From Candidatus Nitrosocosmicus agrestis (GTDB lineage Archaea > Thermoproteota > Nitrososphaeria > Nitrososphaerales > Nitrososphaeraceae): a DNA stretch of 64,000 nucleotides. How positions within the stretch are numbered: position 1 is the first letter of the stretch; every line of letters begins with the position of its first letter. Positions 38,672-48,425 of the stretch are shown here, one piece after another. The stretch lies in contig NZ_VUYS01000011.1 in assembly GCF_008389435.1 (NCBI RefSeq), forward strand, positions 1 to 64,000, given 5' to 3'. The position numbers and the translations under genes are program-made. The notes below the pieces were generated by a model, which ran no database searches, was not told the origin of the DNA, and saw nothing but the letters and a program-made list of their open reading frames with translations.

Positions 38672-39510
38672 GATTTAATGAATGTAAGATACTTGACTAA
38701 TATAACAATTTTATAAAATCGAACAATTACATTGCATGGTGCTTTGTAATAACGAGTTGAACCTTTCCACTTGGTCAACTTATATTCCCATGGGTATAGA
38801 CGAAATATCCTTTGTTTATATTAGCTCAGTGATAACATATTTCAAAGATAAATACCATCTTTGTTCTCATCCTGGCAACCAATTCTTTACTTAGATAATG
38901 GCAATCTGGCTCCATTTCAGAAATTCATGATGCTTCTGTAGATTCTAAATCTAAAAGAAAGTGTCAAGAAGAATTGTATGGTTTCTTTGATTTTCTTAAA
39001 CTACCTCGCCAGACAGTTAATGAAAAGGTATCTTTGTTATTTAATACAACAGAACAAAAAGAAAAAATTAATTGGAAGGCAAACTCAATTTTTTTTTATA
39101 TCAGAACCAAAGAGATATTTTAAAAGCCAATCTAAAATTAACCTGGAACCTTCAAAAAGGGATCACTCAAATAAACCAATACAAATCTCAACTTTGTTAT
39201 GTCTAATTCTATGTAACTACTTGTGATAACAACCTTAAATGAGGTTTCTAGTGAAACTCTCAACCAAGTTAGAATATTTATTATTTAGGCACGCCATCTA
39301 AAAGGCATGTAAATCAATCAAAGATGAATGAGGATAATAAAACTAAACAAATTACAATTTATGAAAAATTTTTTTAACGATATTGGACTCCAATTAATGT
39401 AATTACAAAGAATCGTCAAGGCATAACGGCAATGTCAGAAGGCTTATGTTTTAATTTCTCACAGCATCTAACCACAATCAAGAAAATGGTTATAATTTAA
39501 TATGATTTGA
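38672..39510. other. Intergenic with one unstarted open frame
   Basis: At 38899-39123 (+) a 74-codon frame without a start codon reads KSKRKCQEELYGFFDFLKLP, RQTVNEKVSLLFNTTEQKEK and NWKANSIFFYIRTKEIF before TAA. The helical, charged composition is protein-like, so this may be the remnant of a gene. I recognise no family. The remainder is stop-rich. Confidence 0.35.
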
Positions 39511-41350
39511 TTAATTCTTCTCTGGATGTTCTTTTGAATCATCATTGTTTGACGGTTCATGTAGCTTTGTATCTGTTGGGTAAGAGAAGTTGAAAAATGC
39601 CATAGGAAGTATTTTTGTGGATAAAATGCTGGTATATATTTTAGTACTAAATTGATTTAAAGTTTCCATGAAATAAATACCTTGAATGGTTAATCTGTAA
39701 ATATCCAAAGTTGATCGTGCTAATTGATTGTCAATATTTTCTTTTTTGATGATTTTTTTGTTAATTTGGGTCTTAATCCCATTTAATTCTGCTGTTTTTG
39801 CCGTCACCTCCACAGACAAGTTTTTTAGATGCTTTAGATTGTCGATGAAAAGTTGCCATCTTTGGGTACTCTTACTACTGGTTTCTAATTTATTACCTTG
39901 TGAATAATAGTTCATAAAGGATTTGTCTGGATGAAATGCAAACTGACCACTTAAGAATCCCTTCATTAATAGGTCAATTCCAATGATATCAAATACAGTT
40001 ACACCATTCTTTTGCAAATATTCCATACTTTGTACTGCAGCAACCTTTATATTTATAAAAGTTCTATAGCCTGGAATCTCCTCTTCTGTTTTTCTTTTCT
40101 CTTCATTGAGGCTATTTATCGTACTCTCAAAGCCAAGTTTACTGTCATACTGGTTTTTAACATCTTAGAAATTTTTGTATGGCTTCATTTTTGTCAATAT
40201 TATTGTCAGATGCAATGTATACTACAAGACTTGATAACTGTTCAAGCTCCTTTGCTCCAAAACCCAGGTCTTCCATCTCTTCAACTTTTTTGATTTTTTT
40301 CTCAAGCTTGTAAACTTGAGCTTTTAACGAAATAGTTTGTTGGTATAAATCATTTCTCGTATCCAATTGGGAATCAATAATTTTCTTTAATGAATCAAAC
40401 TCTTCTTTAAGGCATTCGATACTTTCGTATAGGTTTAATATCTTAACTGCATCAAAATTGTATTTCTTAAAATCATCAATTGCCTTGGCAAATGGTCCAT
40501 ATACTTGTTTGATGTCTATATTATAGTTGTTCATTAAAACTTCATGTTGGCTCGAATACCATCTTAAATATTGTAATGTGAAATTTTCTTTCTTTCCAAT
40601 ATCGTTTAACTGCTTGACCTTTTTATTAATTTGATTCTTTAAATCTACTTTGTAATCGTTTAATAATTTTATTTGTCTTTTAATTATGGTATGGCGTCTT
40701 TTCTCCCTTTCTATATATGTTGATAACTCTGAAACCTTTGGAATGGTGTATGATTTGATATATGGAATTTGTGATTCATCTGAATCTGTGTTAACTTTAT
40801 TAGCCCAGTTCTGGTTGTCTTCAAGATGTGGTGCAAATTCAATCAAGTTTTTGGCCCAATTAACTAGTTCATCGGGAGAGATGCCATAATTTTTACAGCC
40901 TTGATATACCTTGCTTATAAAATCGTATATTTCGTTATTGTTATGATTATTGTTGAACTTTTGGACTGAAAAGTTGTTTGCTTCAATCTTTTCAGTTAAA
41001 TCTGACGAGTTATTGTTGTCATAAAGCGGATTAGAAAGTAGTTGATTTTCTTCGTATTCATCAAAAAAATCACGTTCGAATTCGTCATTTATATCAAATT
41101 TCTTTAACATTTTTGCTATTCGAAATCCTATTAAACAATCATTTATTGAGATATTGGATTGATTCAAACGCATCTTAAATCTCCTCACCTCGTCAACTTT
41201 ATCTTCTCCAATCTCTTTTTTCCATGCTTTGATGGTATTAAAAATCGAACCCTTCGAAAACCCTGTTTCCTCACTAATCTTATCCAGGGTCTTGGAATCT
41301 AGGTACTTTGTAATGATTATTTCTTTTACTTCTTTTGTAATCTTGGTCAT
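39511..41350 (-). pseudogene. HTH/coiled-coil protein, single frameshift splits it in two
   Basis: From ATG at 41350 a 397-codon frame starts with a helix-turn-helix (IIITKYLDSKTLDKISEETG, FSKGSIFNTIKAWKKE) and long coiled coils (about 210-260 and 310-370). It stops at 40157 (QKFLRC). In the next phase the sequence continues without a gap as DVKNQYDSKLGFESTINSLN ... into MEYLQKNGVTVFDIIGIDLL and a helical C-terminus to 39511. Deleting one base of the TT at 40165-40166 joins them as QKFLDVKNQ, giving 613 codons plus one base overall. The intact product would be a DNA-binding, SMC-like or phage-type coiled-coil regulator. It may be dead, or a frameshift error. Confidence 0.75.
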
Positions 41351-41406
41351 TTATAATAGTAGCACAATGGTATATGGGTAATTGTTTATATCTTGTTCAA
41401 AAATCA

Positions 41407-41455
41407 AGTCAAAATAGTCGTAATCCTAGTCAAAAAGTCAAAAATTTAGTCAAAA
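41407..41455. promoter_or_regulatory. Four AGTCAAAA boxes upstream of the HTH gene
   Basis: AGTCAAAA occurs at 41407-41414, 41428-41435, 41436-41443 and 41448-41455, all in the same orientation, 57-105 bp before the ATG at 41350 of the minus-strand HTH gene. Repeated boxes of this kind upstream of a DNA-binding protein suggest an autoregulatory operator; that is inference. The rest of 41456-41956 is featureless. Confidence 0.5.
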
Positions 41456-41956
41456 ATTTATTTTCTTCTACCAATAAGCAATAGGTTTATCACTTGAAAA
41501 TTTTAAATTAATATCCTTCTTAATGTTTTACACTTGCAAAAAATCATTGAAGTCCAAAAAACCGCTTTCGATAAGTACCTTGGATTGATATATTTTATAG
41601 TTGAATTAGTCCATTATTATATTTTATTTTGATAATTTAAGACAATCCTTTTTTGTTCCCTCGGAGATGATTTTTTGATAAATTCAGGTTTCTACTTCAG
41701 CTGGATACAAGAAGTGAGTAAAGATTGTGTTAATTCTTTTTAAAATAAATATTCTGAGAAATAATTGTTTATTGTTGTATATATATTCAATCATGCCTTC
41801 AATGCTAAGAAGGGTGATACAAATTGAAAAATAAAATTAGATGTAGTCTCAATATCTCTATTAAAAAATCGTCACTTCCAATATTAATATCATATATGAC
41901 TAAATAATCGTCTATTATGAAATGCAGGAATTTGCAAAGGGTTAAAGAGATAGTAA

Positions 41957-42580
41957 TTGCATATTAAATCTATTTTGAGTTCAACAAGAAATCTAAAAGA
42001 TGATCATATTGTCATACGAAGAGTTAGGGATATAGCACAAACCTGCTCTTATAAGCTATACAATAATATCTATGTTCCTATCGAACATATTGAAATCATT
42101 TCAGTAATCATAGAAGAATTTGTAGATAATTTTCATCATGGAAAAGAAGAAAAAGCTTATTTTCCTGAAACAAAAGGCAAAAATAATTTTGCCGAAGATG
42201 TACGCAAGTTCCTGATTGAACATGAATTGGGAAGAAGGATAGCAAATATGTTGAGGAGAGAAATTAGAGTATGGAGGGAAAAAGAAAAATCTGGGCTTCT
42301 CAAAAAATACGATACTGGTATTAAAGAATTAAATCAAATGGAACCAATAGCAAGATTTTTGAAGTCATATGCGATTTTCATCGACGATCATACAGGAAAA
42401 GAAGACAAATTCTTTGATTTGATCATGTCTAAAGCGGTTATAACAAATGAAGAAGACAATCATCTGTTAAAGCACTATGAACTGTGCAAAAATCAGGTGG
42501 GAGGAAAGGAACGTATTGAGGAGATGATAAAACTAATAGAATATCTTGAAGTGCAAGATTGGATGAAATCAACTAATTAA
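41957..42580 (+). CDS. Hemerythrin-like HHE domain protein
   Basis: A 207-residue protein with TTG start. The four-helix bundle ligands are visible: His in LKDDHIVIRRV, His-His in DNFHHGKEEKAYFPET (H-H-x-x-E-E), His in LIEHELGRRIANML, and His-x3-Glu in IDDHTGKEDKFFDLI. This fits the HHE cation-binding family, which binds a diiron centre and handles oxygen, NO or iron. A second member lies at 62649-63197. No signal peptide. The chain is about 30 residues longer than a minimal domain because of a helical C-terminus. Confidence 0.88.
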   Translation: MHIKSILSSTRNLKDDHIVIRRVRDIAQTCSYKLYNNIYVPIEHIEIISVIIEEFVDNFHHGKEEKAYFPETKGKNNFAEDVRKFLIEHELGRRIANMLRREIRVWREKEKSGLLKKYDTGIKELNQMEPIARFLKSYAIFIDDHTGKEDKFFDLIMSKAVITNEEDNHLLKHYELCKNQVGGKERIEEMIKLIEYLEVQDWMKSTN

Positions 42581-42792
42581 AATATGAAATTTAGTTGCTT
42601 AAATATAAGAAAGACAATTCTCGGATTTTTTGTTGTTTGAGAGTTATAATGGTTTTTGTAATCTTGATGTATATAATTGGGAATAAGTGAGTTACTACCT
42701 GAGTTAAACATCGTGGCACCACATCTATCCCAAAATCTTTTCATGATTTGATGAACTTTCATTTAAGCTGTCCTTTGGATTTCATAATGCTT

Positions 42793-43125
42793 TCATAAAT
42801 TCGATGAGCCATCGGAGCAAGTACTAATTATTTCATTCCCTGTATCAATCAATTGGTAGATTTCGGGTATAGGATTCCCATGAAATATAGTAGCAGTTCT
42901 TTCATGAATCTTTTTATGAGTATCGCTTTGATGCAATATAGTAAATGAATCCATCGAATCAAACTCTACCGCAGCAACATATCCTCCATTTTTGCACTGT
43001 AACAATCTTCTTGATATTAAACCAGGAGTTTTTTTTAAAAGGTAATTTGACCATTCAAACCATTTAATAAAATCTTTATCACGTCCGGCGTTTATTGTAG
43101 GAAATTTTGCGATTACTATTATCAT
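42793..43125 (-). CDS. ABM-domain protein in operon with zinc ferredoxin
   Basis: A 110-residue protein: IIVIAKFPTINAGRDKDFIK, WFEWSNYLLKKTPGLISRRL, YVAAVEFDSMDSFTILHQSD, THKKIHERTATIF. The strand-helix-strand-strand order with a G-x-x-x-x-x-x-L before a K-x-G-x-Y-x-x-x-x-x-F/W-x-S block is that of ABM or heme-degrading monooxygenase-like proteins. It starts 21 nt after the ferredoxin gene stop, so the two are co-transcribed. The ferredoxin could supply electrons to it, or both may serve a shared oxidative step (inference). Confidence 0.7.
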   Translation of the reverse strand: MIIVIAKFPTINAGRDKDFIKWFEWSNYLLKKTPGLISRRLLQCKNGGYVAAVEFDSMDSFTILHQSDTHKKIHERTATIFHGNPIPEIYQLIDTGNEIISTCSDGSSNL

Positions 43126-43146
43126 TTAATCAGTACCTTCATAAAT

Positions 43147-43713
43147 TCAGTGACTGTGGGGAGGTGGTGCACTACCTTTAGAGAGTGATTCATTGTAGGT
43201 TCTCGATTCTCTTTCATGAAATTCGAGATTAGATTGATCCACTTTAATGGCCAGAGGTGGACATACGGAAACACATGCCATACACCAGATACAATCATGT
43301 TCTCTAATTGGATCCGATTTATCTGAATAATCCTTTCGTCCTTCTCTATCATGGTTTTCGCCTTCGTCGCCACTTGTTGCGTTTACCATCTCAATGGCAG
43401 GAATATCATTTGCTGTTCGATACCATTGAAATACTTGTACAGGACATGCTTCAATACATGCTCCATCTGCTACACATGAGTCCCAGTCGACTGCAACCAT
43501 AGTACCGTGAACGCCTAAAGGAACATAGGTCTCATTTCTTTTTTTATATGCATTTTGTACTTCAGCGTTGGTTGCAGATTCAGCATCCGACCTTCCGGGT
43601 CCCCAAACAAAATGAAAATGTTCATCATCAACATGGTCGTGTCTACCTACTACTTTGTGATTCTTTGGGAAATCAGAATCTATTGGCATGTCATTTTTAG
43701 TCAAGTAAATCAA
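43147..43713 (-). CDS. zfx: Zinc-containing ferredoxin (archaeal Zfx type)
   Basis: A 188-residue protein; the ATG at residue 9 (43689) is the likelier start. Seven cluster Cys: Cys80, Cys86, Cys90 ([13 protein letters not shown], with Asp83 at the usual second Cys) and Cys141, Cys144, Cys147, Cys151 ([13 protein letters not shown]). This predicts one [4Fe-4S] and one [3Fe-4S] or labile cluster. The N-terminal extension carries VVGRHDH and [13 protein letters not shown], matching the His ligands of the isolated zinc site in Sulfolobus ferredoxin, and SDPI supplies the Asp. Between the cluster motifs is an acidic insertion (about 112-132, [19 protein letters not shown]) not in the Sulfolobus protein. 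It is a cytoplasmic electron carrier for 2-oxoacid oxidoreductases. Confidence 0.92.
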   Translation of the reverse strand: MIYLTKNDMPIDSDFPKNHKVVGRHDHVDDEHFHFVWGPGRSDAESATNAEVQNAYKKRNETYVPLGVHGTMVAVDWDSCVADGACIEACPVQVFQWYRTANDIPAIEMVNATSGDEGENHDREGRKDYSDKSDPIREHDCIWCMACVSVCPPLAIKVDQSNLEFHERESRTYNESLSKGSAPPPHSH

Positions 43714-44514
43714 ATTAAATATGATGTATCCATTGCAAACGTATGCAAATAGGTTTACGATTCAATAAAAAAAAGATCTTAATACGATAAATATGGACAT
43801 GACTAATCATTGGAGTAGATCTTTTTCATTTCAATCAGAAATTAAATTTCAATTAATCAGTATCAATTTTACCTAGTGATTCTTAATGACTTTACACGTC
43901 AAAATAGCTTTCTAATTATAAATAACCAAATGTTTTTTTAATAGATGGTGAATGTGATCACTTTAATTGAATCCAAACAAGATGCATATCAATATACGTT
44001 TGATAAAATACTAATGTTGAATATACAACTACTATTTGAGAAGGTGCGATGGGATAGACGATAATGTACGAATGAAAAATACTTTAGCTGATTTACCCAT
44101 CGACCACCAAAGGCTATGAAACTCAACCGAATATTGTGAATAGCCAATTTATCTTGCATTTTTTTGGTGAGTATTTTTTTAGTCAAAATTGCTTTTGCTC
44201 AGTCAATTTTGTTATTCAGTATGGATAATATATTTTTCAGATATAATAATGTTTCCTTAAAAGATATTGCAATTGAAATGACTGCACTCAATTGCACTAC
44301 AGCTTATTTAAGATCTCATTTAGATAGCCAACATTAAGAGCACAGAAACGAAGTTTAATTTTTTTGAGATAAAAAACTCGAATAGAATTGCGTTGGGAAA
44401 ATAAGAAATATTCTGATATTCGTTATAAACACCATCGCTTGCTTTTGGTTGCATCCAAGGACTTAGTTTTGCACTCAATACTGATCTATTAAATAACACT
44501 GTTATGTACATTGG
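43714..44514. other. Intergenic with one possible 39-codon gene
   Basis: At 43945-44064 (+), ATG opens MVNVITLIESKQDAYQYTFD and continues KILMLNIQLLFEKVRWDRR to TAA. The composition is protein-like but there is no supporting homology. TATTAAATA near 44487-44496 may be the promoter of the oxidase operon, about 23 nt before its TTG start. Confidence 0.35.
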
Positions 44515-45591
44515 TTGATCAGCTTATTGACCATACGAAAGTTACTTAGTTTGAAACTAGTCGTAATCACGATGACTATAGGGTTAGTTATCGCAAATGC
44601 AGTATCATTTGGGAGCATAGGTAATGCAATTGCTCAATCAAACCAAAAAACGGAACAAAGATCTCATCCAAAAAACCATGAAATTCAAATGGGTGTTAAG
44701 GAACTTAGTGATGATAGAATTGCTTACAAAATTAATAAATACATTTTACGAGACCTTGTCGATAACAGTACAACTGATATAACTTCCAATTATGATAATC
44801 ATATTCCGATACCAGGACCTACCATTGTGGCCAACGAGGGTGACAAAATTGAGATAACCTTAATAAACGAGATGGGTTGGGGTTATCCAAGTGTTCATAC
44901 ACATGGCGCTCATTATCGCATAGCTAGTGACGGGACCCTGAAGGATTTGAACAAGGTTTCGGATCAAGCTGCATCACCTTCTCAACCTTATACTTTTGAA
45001 TGGGATGCAGGCAACGGAACTGCTGGGTCGTGGCCATTTCATGATCACACTTTAGGAAGAAACGTCTTCGGAAAAAGCATGGATGGGCTGGAGACTGTGG
45101 GACTGTTTTCTAGCATAATAATAAATCCTGCTAATGGGAAAGTAGATGCTTTAATAGATGGTATCCCGACAAAGGTAAATGTCAAAGATATTGACAAGGA
45201 TTTTATATTGTTTGTAAATGATGATGTCTTTTGGGGCAGTGAAATTGATTATACCAAAAATGGAAAACATACTCAATTGGGTATTAATCCGACTTTGACG
45301 GCAGCAAATAATAGCATCGTCAGGTTCAATATTCAATCTATTGGAAATGAATTTCATAATTTTGAAATGAATAACGTTCATTGGCTTAAACCTGGAACAA
45401 ATACACAAATCAACTCTCACTTGATTGGCCCACTCGCAAATCATGTGTTTACAATCAAAGCAGACTCAAATGCTACTTATTTTGACAATTCCAAGATAAA
45501 CCTTCTTGCAGGAATGAAAGGAAATTTTGTAGTAGCCGATAATAATGGGAAAAGTAGCATGAATCCAGAAAGAGACGCTAATGTAATTTAA
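44515..45591 (+). CDS. Multicopper oxidase paralogue A: domain 1 active-site half only
   Basis: A 358-residue protein with TTG start and signal peptide (hydrophobic 14-31, ending AIAQ). Two cupredoxin domains. Domain 1 keeps all four trinuclear-cluster ligands: His128-x-His130 (VHTHGAHY) and His176-x-His178 (WPFHDHTLGRN). Domain 2 is homologous to that of the next gene (DKDFILFVNDDVFWGSEI, NPTLTAANNSIVRFNIQSIG) but has lost the copper sites: the H-x2-H-x-H box reads FHNFEMN (His281 kept, Glu284 and Asn286 instead of His), and the HCH-x3-H-x4-M box reads FDNSKINLLAGM, with no Cys and no His. It cannot hold a type 1 copper. The stop lies 3 nt before the next start. A partner with the missing half is therefore likely. 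Confidence 0.9.
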   Translation: MISLLTIRKLLSLKLVVITMTIGLVIANAVSFGSIGNAIAQSNQKTEQRSHPKNHEIQMGVKELSDDRIAYKINKYILRDLVDNSTTDITSNYDNHIPIPGPTIVANEGDKIEITLINEMGWGYPSVHTHGAHYRIASDGTLKDLNKVSDQAASPSQPYTFEWDAGNGTAGSWPFHDHTLGRNVFGKSMDGLETVGLFSSIIINPANGKVDALIDGIPTKVNVKDIDKDFILFVNDDVFWGSEIDYTKNGKHTQLGINPTLTAANNSIVRFNIQSIGNEFHNFEMNNVHWLKPGTNTQINSHLIGPLANHVFTIKADSNATYFDNSKINLLAGMKGNFVVADNNGKSSMNPERDANVI

Positions 45592-45594
45592 GGG

Positions 45595-48390
45595 ATGAGA
45601 ACTTTGGTTAAGCATACTAAACCAATCAAATGGGGGCAAATCGGAATGAGAAGGATTCTTCCTATGATTATTGCATCTTTAATCTTAACATCGGCTCTAA
45701 TTCCGGCTGGGGTAATTCAAAGCACCAAAGCATTCATACCTATCCCTCAAGCAAAAAATAATGATGGCAAGGTTTTCGATACACTATCCTCAAATATTTC
45801 AACAAATAATACTGATGCTAACAAATCTCTGACAAGTTCTTCTATACATGATATAACCATTGAAGAACAAGTGTTACCTGATGGCGAACCAGCTTATAAA
45901 ATGTTAAGACATCTGATTAACAATAGCTTAGATGTAACTGGCAACTATAGTAATATTGCAACAATTCCAGGTCCTGCGATCGTAATTAATGAGGGAGATA
46001 CGGTACATGTCAGTATTAAGCATTTAGATGGTAACATAACGCAGGAGGATTTCATTGCACCTCATCCTGGAACATTTGTATATCAAGATGACAAATTAGG
46101 AGACCGGGGTTTGTATGGTGTTGTCATTGTTAATCCGCATCATCAGATGACTGTAGCATTAGTTGATGGAAAAATAACTACGATACCGCTCAGCGAGATA
46201 GACAAAGATATCCTGTTATTTATGGTAGGCTCGACATTTTGGGGACTGGAAATTGCTAAAAATGGCACTCAGACACCCCTTTGGACTAATCCAGTACTCG
46301 TGGCACAAGAGAACCAAAAGGTTCGCTTTCATATAGTAGGCATTGGTCCTTCGTCAAATCCTAGCGGTCATTCTCATACATTTCATCTTCATGCTCACAG
46401 ATGGGTGGATCAAGGTACAAATAATATTATAGATGTGAAGGAGATACACCCAGGAACTAGCCATGTATTCGTTATAGATTCAGGAGACGGTGTAGGACCA
46501 GGAGACTGGCAGTTTCACTGCCATGTTTTCGCTCACATGGAGGCAGGTATGATGTCCACATTCAAGGTATTACCTGCAAATTCTACTTCGGGTGCAAATA
46601 AAACAGTGGTTCAGACAAGCATTCCTGGTGCTTCACCTTACCATAACTTCGCCGCATTTTCTGTTAGTGATGAGCCAGGAAAGTGGTTTAGGAATCTAAA
46701 GGGTGATATATCAGGTACTGGAAGCGAATCACTTGCAATAATCAACAAATCAGGAACAGTTAACTTCATGATGGATGCCACAAATGGGGTTCATACAGTT
46801 TCAAGTATTATTTATCCAAAAAACGCCAATAACATGCCATTTAGCCAGATGATGGCATACAAAGGAGGAGCTATAGTAAAGTTGGAAGATCCTGGTCTCT
46901 ATGTATTTGCATGTAGTCTTCATCCGTTCATGCTAGCAGCAGTCATTGTTGATGATCCAGCGACCAAAGGTTTGGATCTTGGCGCAGAACTAACTTTGGT
47001 TAATGGAGATACCATACCTACAAACAGTGAGTTAGCATTGAGATTGTTAAGAACTTTGTTTATCGTTACCTCTACTTCTAACTGGCAAGACTACTCCAAC
47101 CAAACAAAACCATGGCATGTAACCTATCCAGATGTGGATGTAAGAATTGTTAATGACACAGTGGTAAATGTCAAAAATGTTTTGGAAAAAACATATGGTC
47201 AAAACCAGACACTAACTCCATTGTCAAATCCTGTTACACCAGCCGTAGGTGAAATCTGGATTGATACACAGTTTGAAAAAACATCTGGAAAGACCAAACC
47301 AGGAACTGCTACGGCAATTAACGGCACTACATGGAAAGTCAGCAAAAAAGTATCACTTCCTCAAATAGAAATGAATAATCCTCACAATATGTGGACCGAT
47401 AGAAACCAGGACCTGATCTATCAGACAATGTGGTTTGATAACAGAACTTCTGTGTTTAACCGAACGTCAGGAGAACTCATAAAAGATATTCAAGTAGGCG
47501 ACGATCCCTCCCATGTCATGACAGGAACCAAAACAGATAAACTATATGTTGCTTTAAATGGTGAAGACGGTGTTACAGTATTATCTCCAAATCCAGACTT
47601 TGAACCGAAAAAATTCATACTATTGCAGTCTCCAGCCTCACCATCGACACATCCACATGGACACTGGATGAGTGCAGATGATAGGTATATGGTGACGCCC
47701 GATGCGCTTACCGGCACAACTACCATTTATGATATGCTACAAGACAAAATAATAGGAAAAGTGAAGACGGGTGTTTCTCCAGTCGCAGTTGGGATGTTGC
47801 CAGATGGTAGCAAGTCTTATGTCGCGGACTTTTTTGACAGTAGCATAAGTGTAATAGATACAGCAAATGCGACTCTGTTAAAGAAAATTAACCTTCTTGA
47901 GAACTATGATCCAATAAGTGGTAATAAAACAGGGCCGATGGGATTTCTTCCTATACAAACACCTGTAAGTCCTGATGGCCAATACATGGTAACTGCAAAT
48001 ACTGGTGGCACAATAACTGTATTGGACACGGAAACTGATAAGGTTGTAAAGGAATTACCATGTGATCCCGGGTGTCATGGGGTCAACTTTGGAGCAAAGA
48101 AGGGCGGAGGATACTACGCCTATGTTTCCAGTACATTTTCAAATGAAGTTATAGTTGTGGATGGCGATCCCAATAACGATGGAGATCCAATAGACGCCAA
48201 AGTCGCCGGAAAGGTTTCTTTGGTTGCTTCTGCAAGTACCAAAACAGATGATACAATATCTGGCCTCGAAGGAACAGGAGGTCAAGGTGTCCTAGCAATT
48301 CCAAACGTATATGATGGATGGGTGCAAAACCTGCCTTCCTATTGGAAAGGACTCTTAACTGATGCACAACAGAACCCATCAGGTTTGTAA
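45595..48390 (+). CDS. Multicopper oxidase paralogue B fused to cupredoxin and beta-propeller
   Basis: A 931-residue protein. The ATG at 45595 or Met18 (45646, closer to the signal peptide) starts it. Domain 1 (about 85-200) has lost all ligands: the first H-x-H region is deleted and FHDH has become YQDD (163-166). Domain 2 (200-325) is complete: His261, His264, His266 (HTFHLHAH) and His308-Cys309-His310, His314, Met319 (FHCHVFAHMEAGM), giving type 1 copper and four cluster histidines. Domain 3 (340-455) is a plastocyanin-like fold with His400, Cys440, His443, Met446 (FACSLHPFM). Residues 590-860 form a YVTN-type beta-propeller (for example SPVAVGMLPDGSKSYVADFF). Exported. A poly-T run ends the operon. 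Confidence 0.9.
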   Translation: MRTLVKHTKPIKWGQIGMRRILPMIIASLILTSALIPAGVIQSTKAFIPIPQAKNNDGKVFDTLSSNISTNNTDANKSLTSSSIHDITIEEQVLPDGEPAYKMLRHLINNSLDVTGNYSNIATIPGPAIVINEGDTVHVSIKHLDGNITQEDFIAPHPGTFVYQDDKLGDRGLYGVVIVNPHHQMTVALVDGKITTIPLSEIDKDILLFMVGSTFWGLEIAKNGTQTPLWTNPVLVAQENQKVRFHIVGIGPSSNPSGHSHTFHLHAHRWVDQGTNNIIDVKEIHPGTSHVFVIDSGDGVGPGDWQFHCHVFAHMEAGMMSTFKVLPANSTSGANKTVVQTSIPGASPYHNFAAFSVSDEPGKWFRNLKGDISGTGSESLAIINKSGTVNFMMDATNGVHTVSSIIYPKNANNMPFSQMMAYKGGAIVKLEDPGLYVFACSLHPFMLAAVIVDDPATKGLDLGAELTLVNGDTIPTNSELALRLLRTLFIVTSTSNWQDYSNQTKPWHVTYPDVDVRIVNDTVVNVKNVLEKTYGQNQTLTPLSNPVTPAVGEIWIDTQFEKTSGKTKPGTATAINGTTWKVSKKVSLPQIEMNNPHNMWTDRNQDLIYQTMWFDNRTSVFNRTSGELIKDIQVGDDPSHVMTGTKTDKLYVALNGEDGVTVLSPNPDFEPKKFILLQSPASPSTHPHGHWMSADDRYMVTPDALTGTTTIYDMLQDKIIGKVKTGVSPVAVGMLPDGSKSYVADFFDSSISVIDTANATLLKKINLLENYDPISGNKTGPMGFLPIQTPVSPDGQYMVTANTGGTITVLDTETDKVVKELPCDPGCHGVNFGAKKGGGYYAYVSSTFSNEVIVVDGDPNNDGDPIDAKVAGKVSLVASASTKTDDTISGLEGTGGQGVLAIPNVYDGWVQNLPSYWKGLLTDAQQNPSGL

Positions 48391-48417
48391 CCCGAAACAT
48401 AGACTCAAACATAAATC

Positions 48418-48425
48418 TTTTTTTT
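48418..48425 (+). terminator. Poly-T terminator of the oxidase operon
   Basis: Eight T residues, 28 nt after the stop codon of oxidase B. Confidence 0.65.

Noticed and set aside
44515-48390. Reading the oxidase pair as a nitrite reductase (NirK)
   Set aside because: Protein B has the HCH plus H-x-H cluster motifs of multicopper oxidases and the pair jointly supplies eight cluster histidines; NirK has one type 2 site with three histidines.
45595-48390. A sequencing error joining three genes into oxidase B
   Set aside because: One frame runs through all domains for 931 codons with even composition and plausible linkers; no frameshift is needed.
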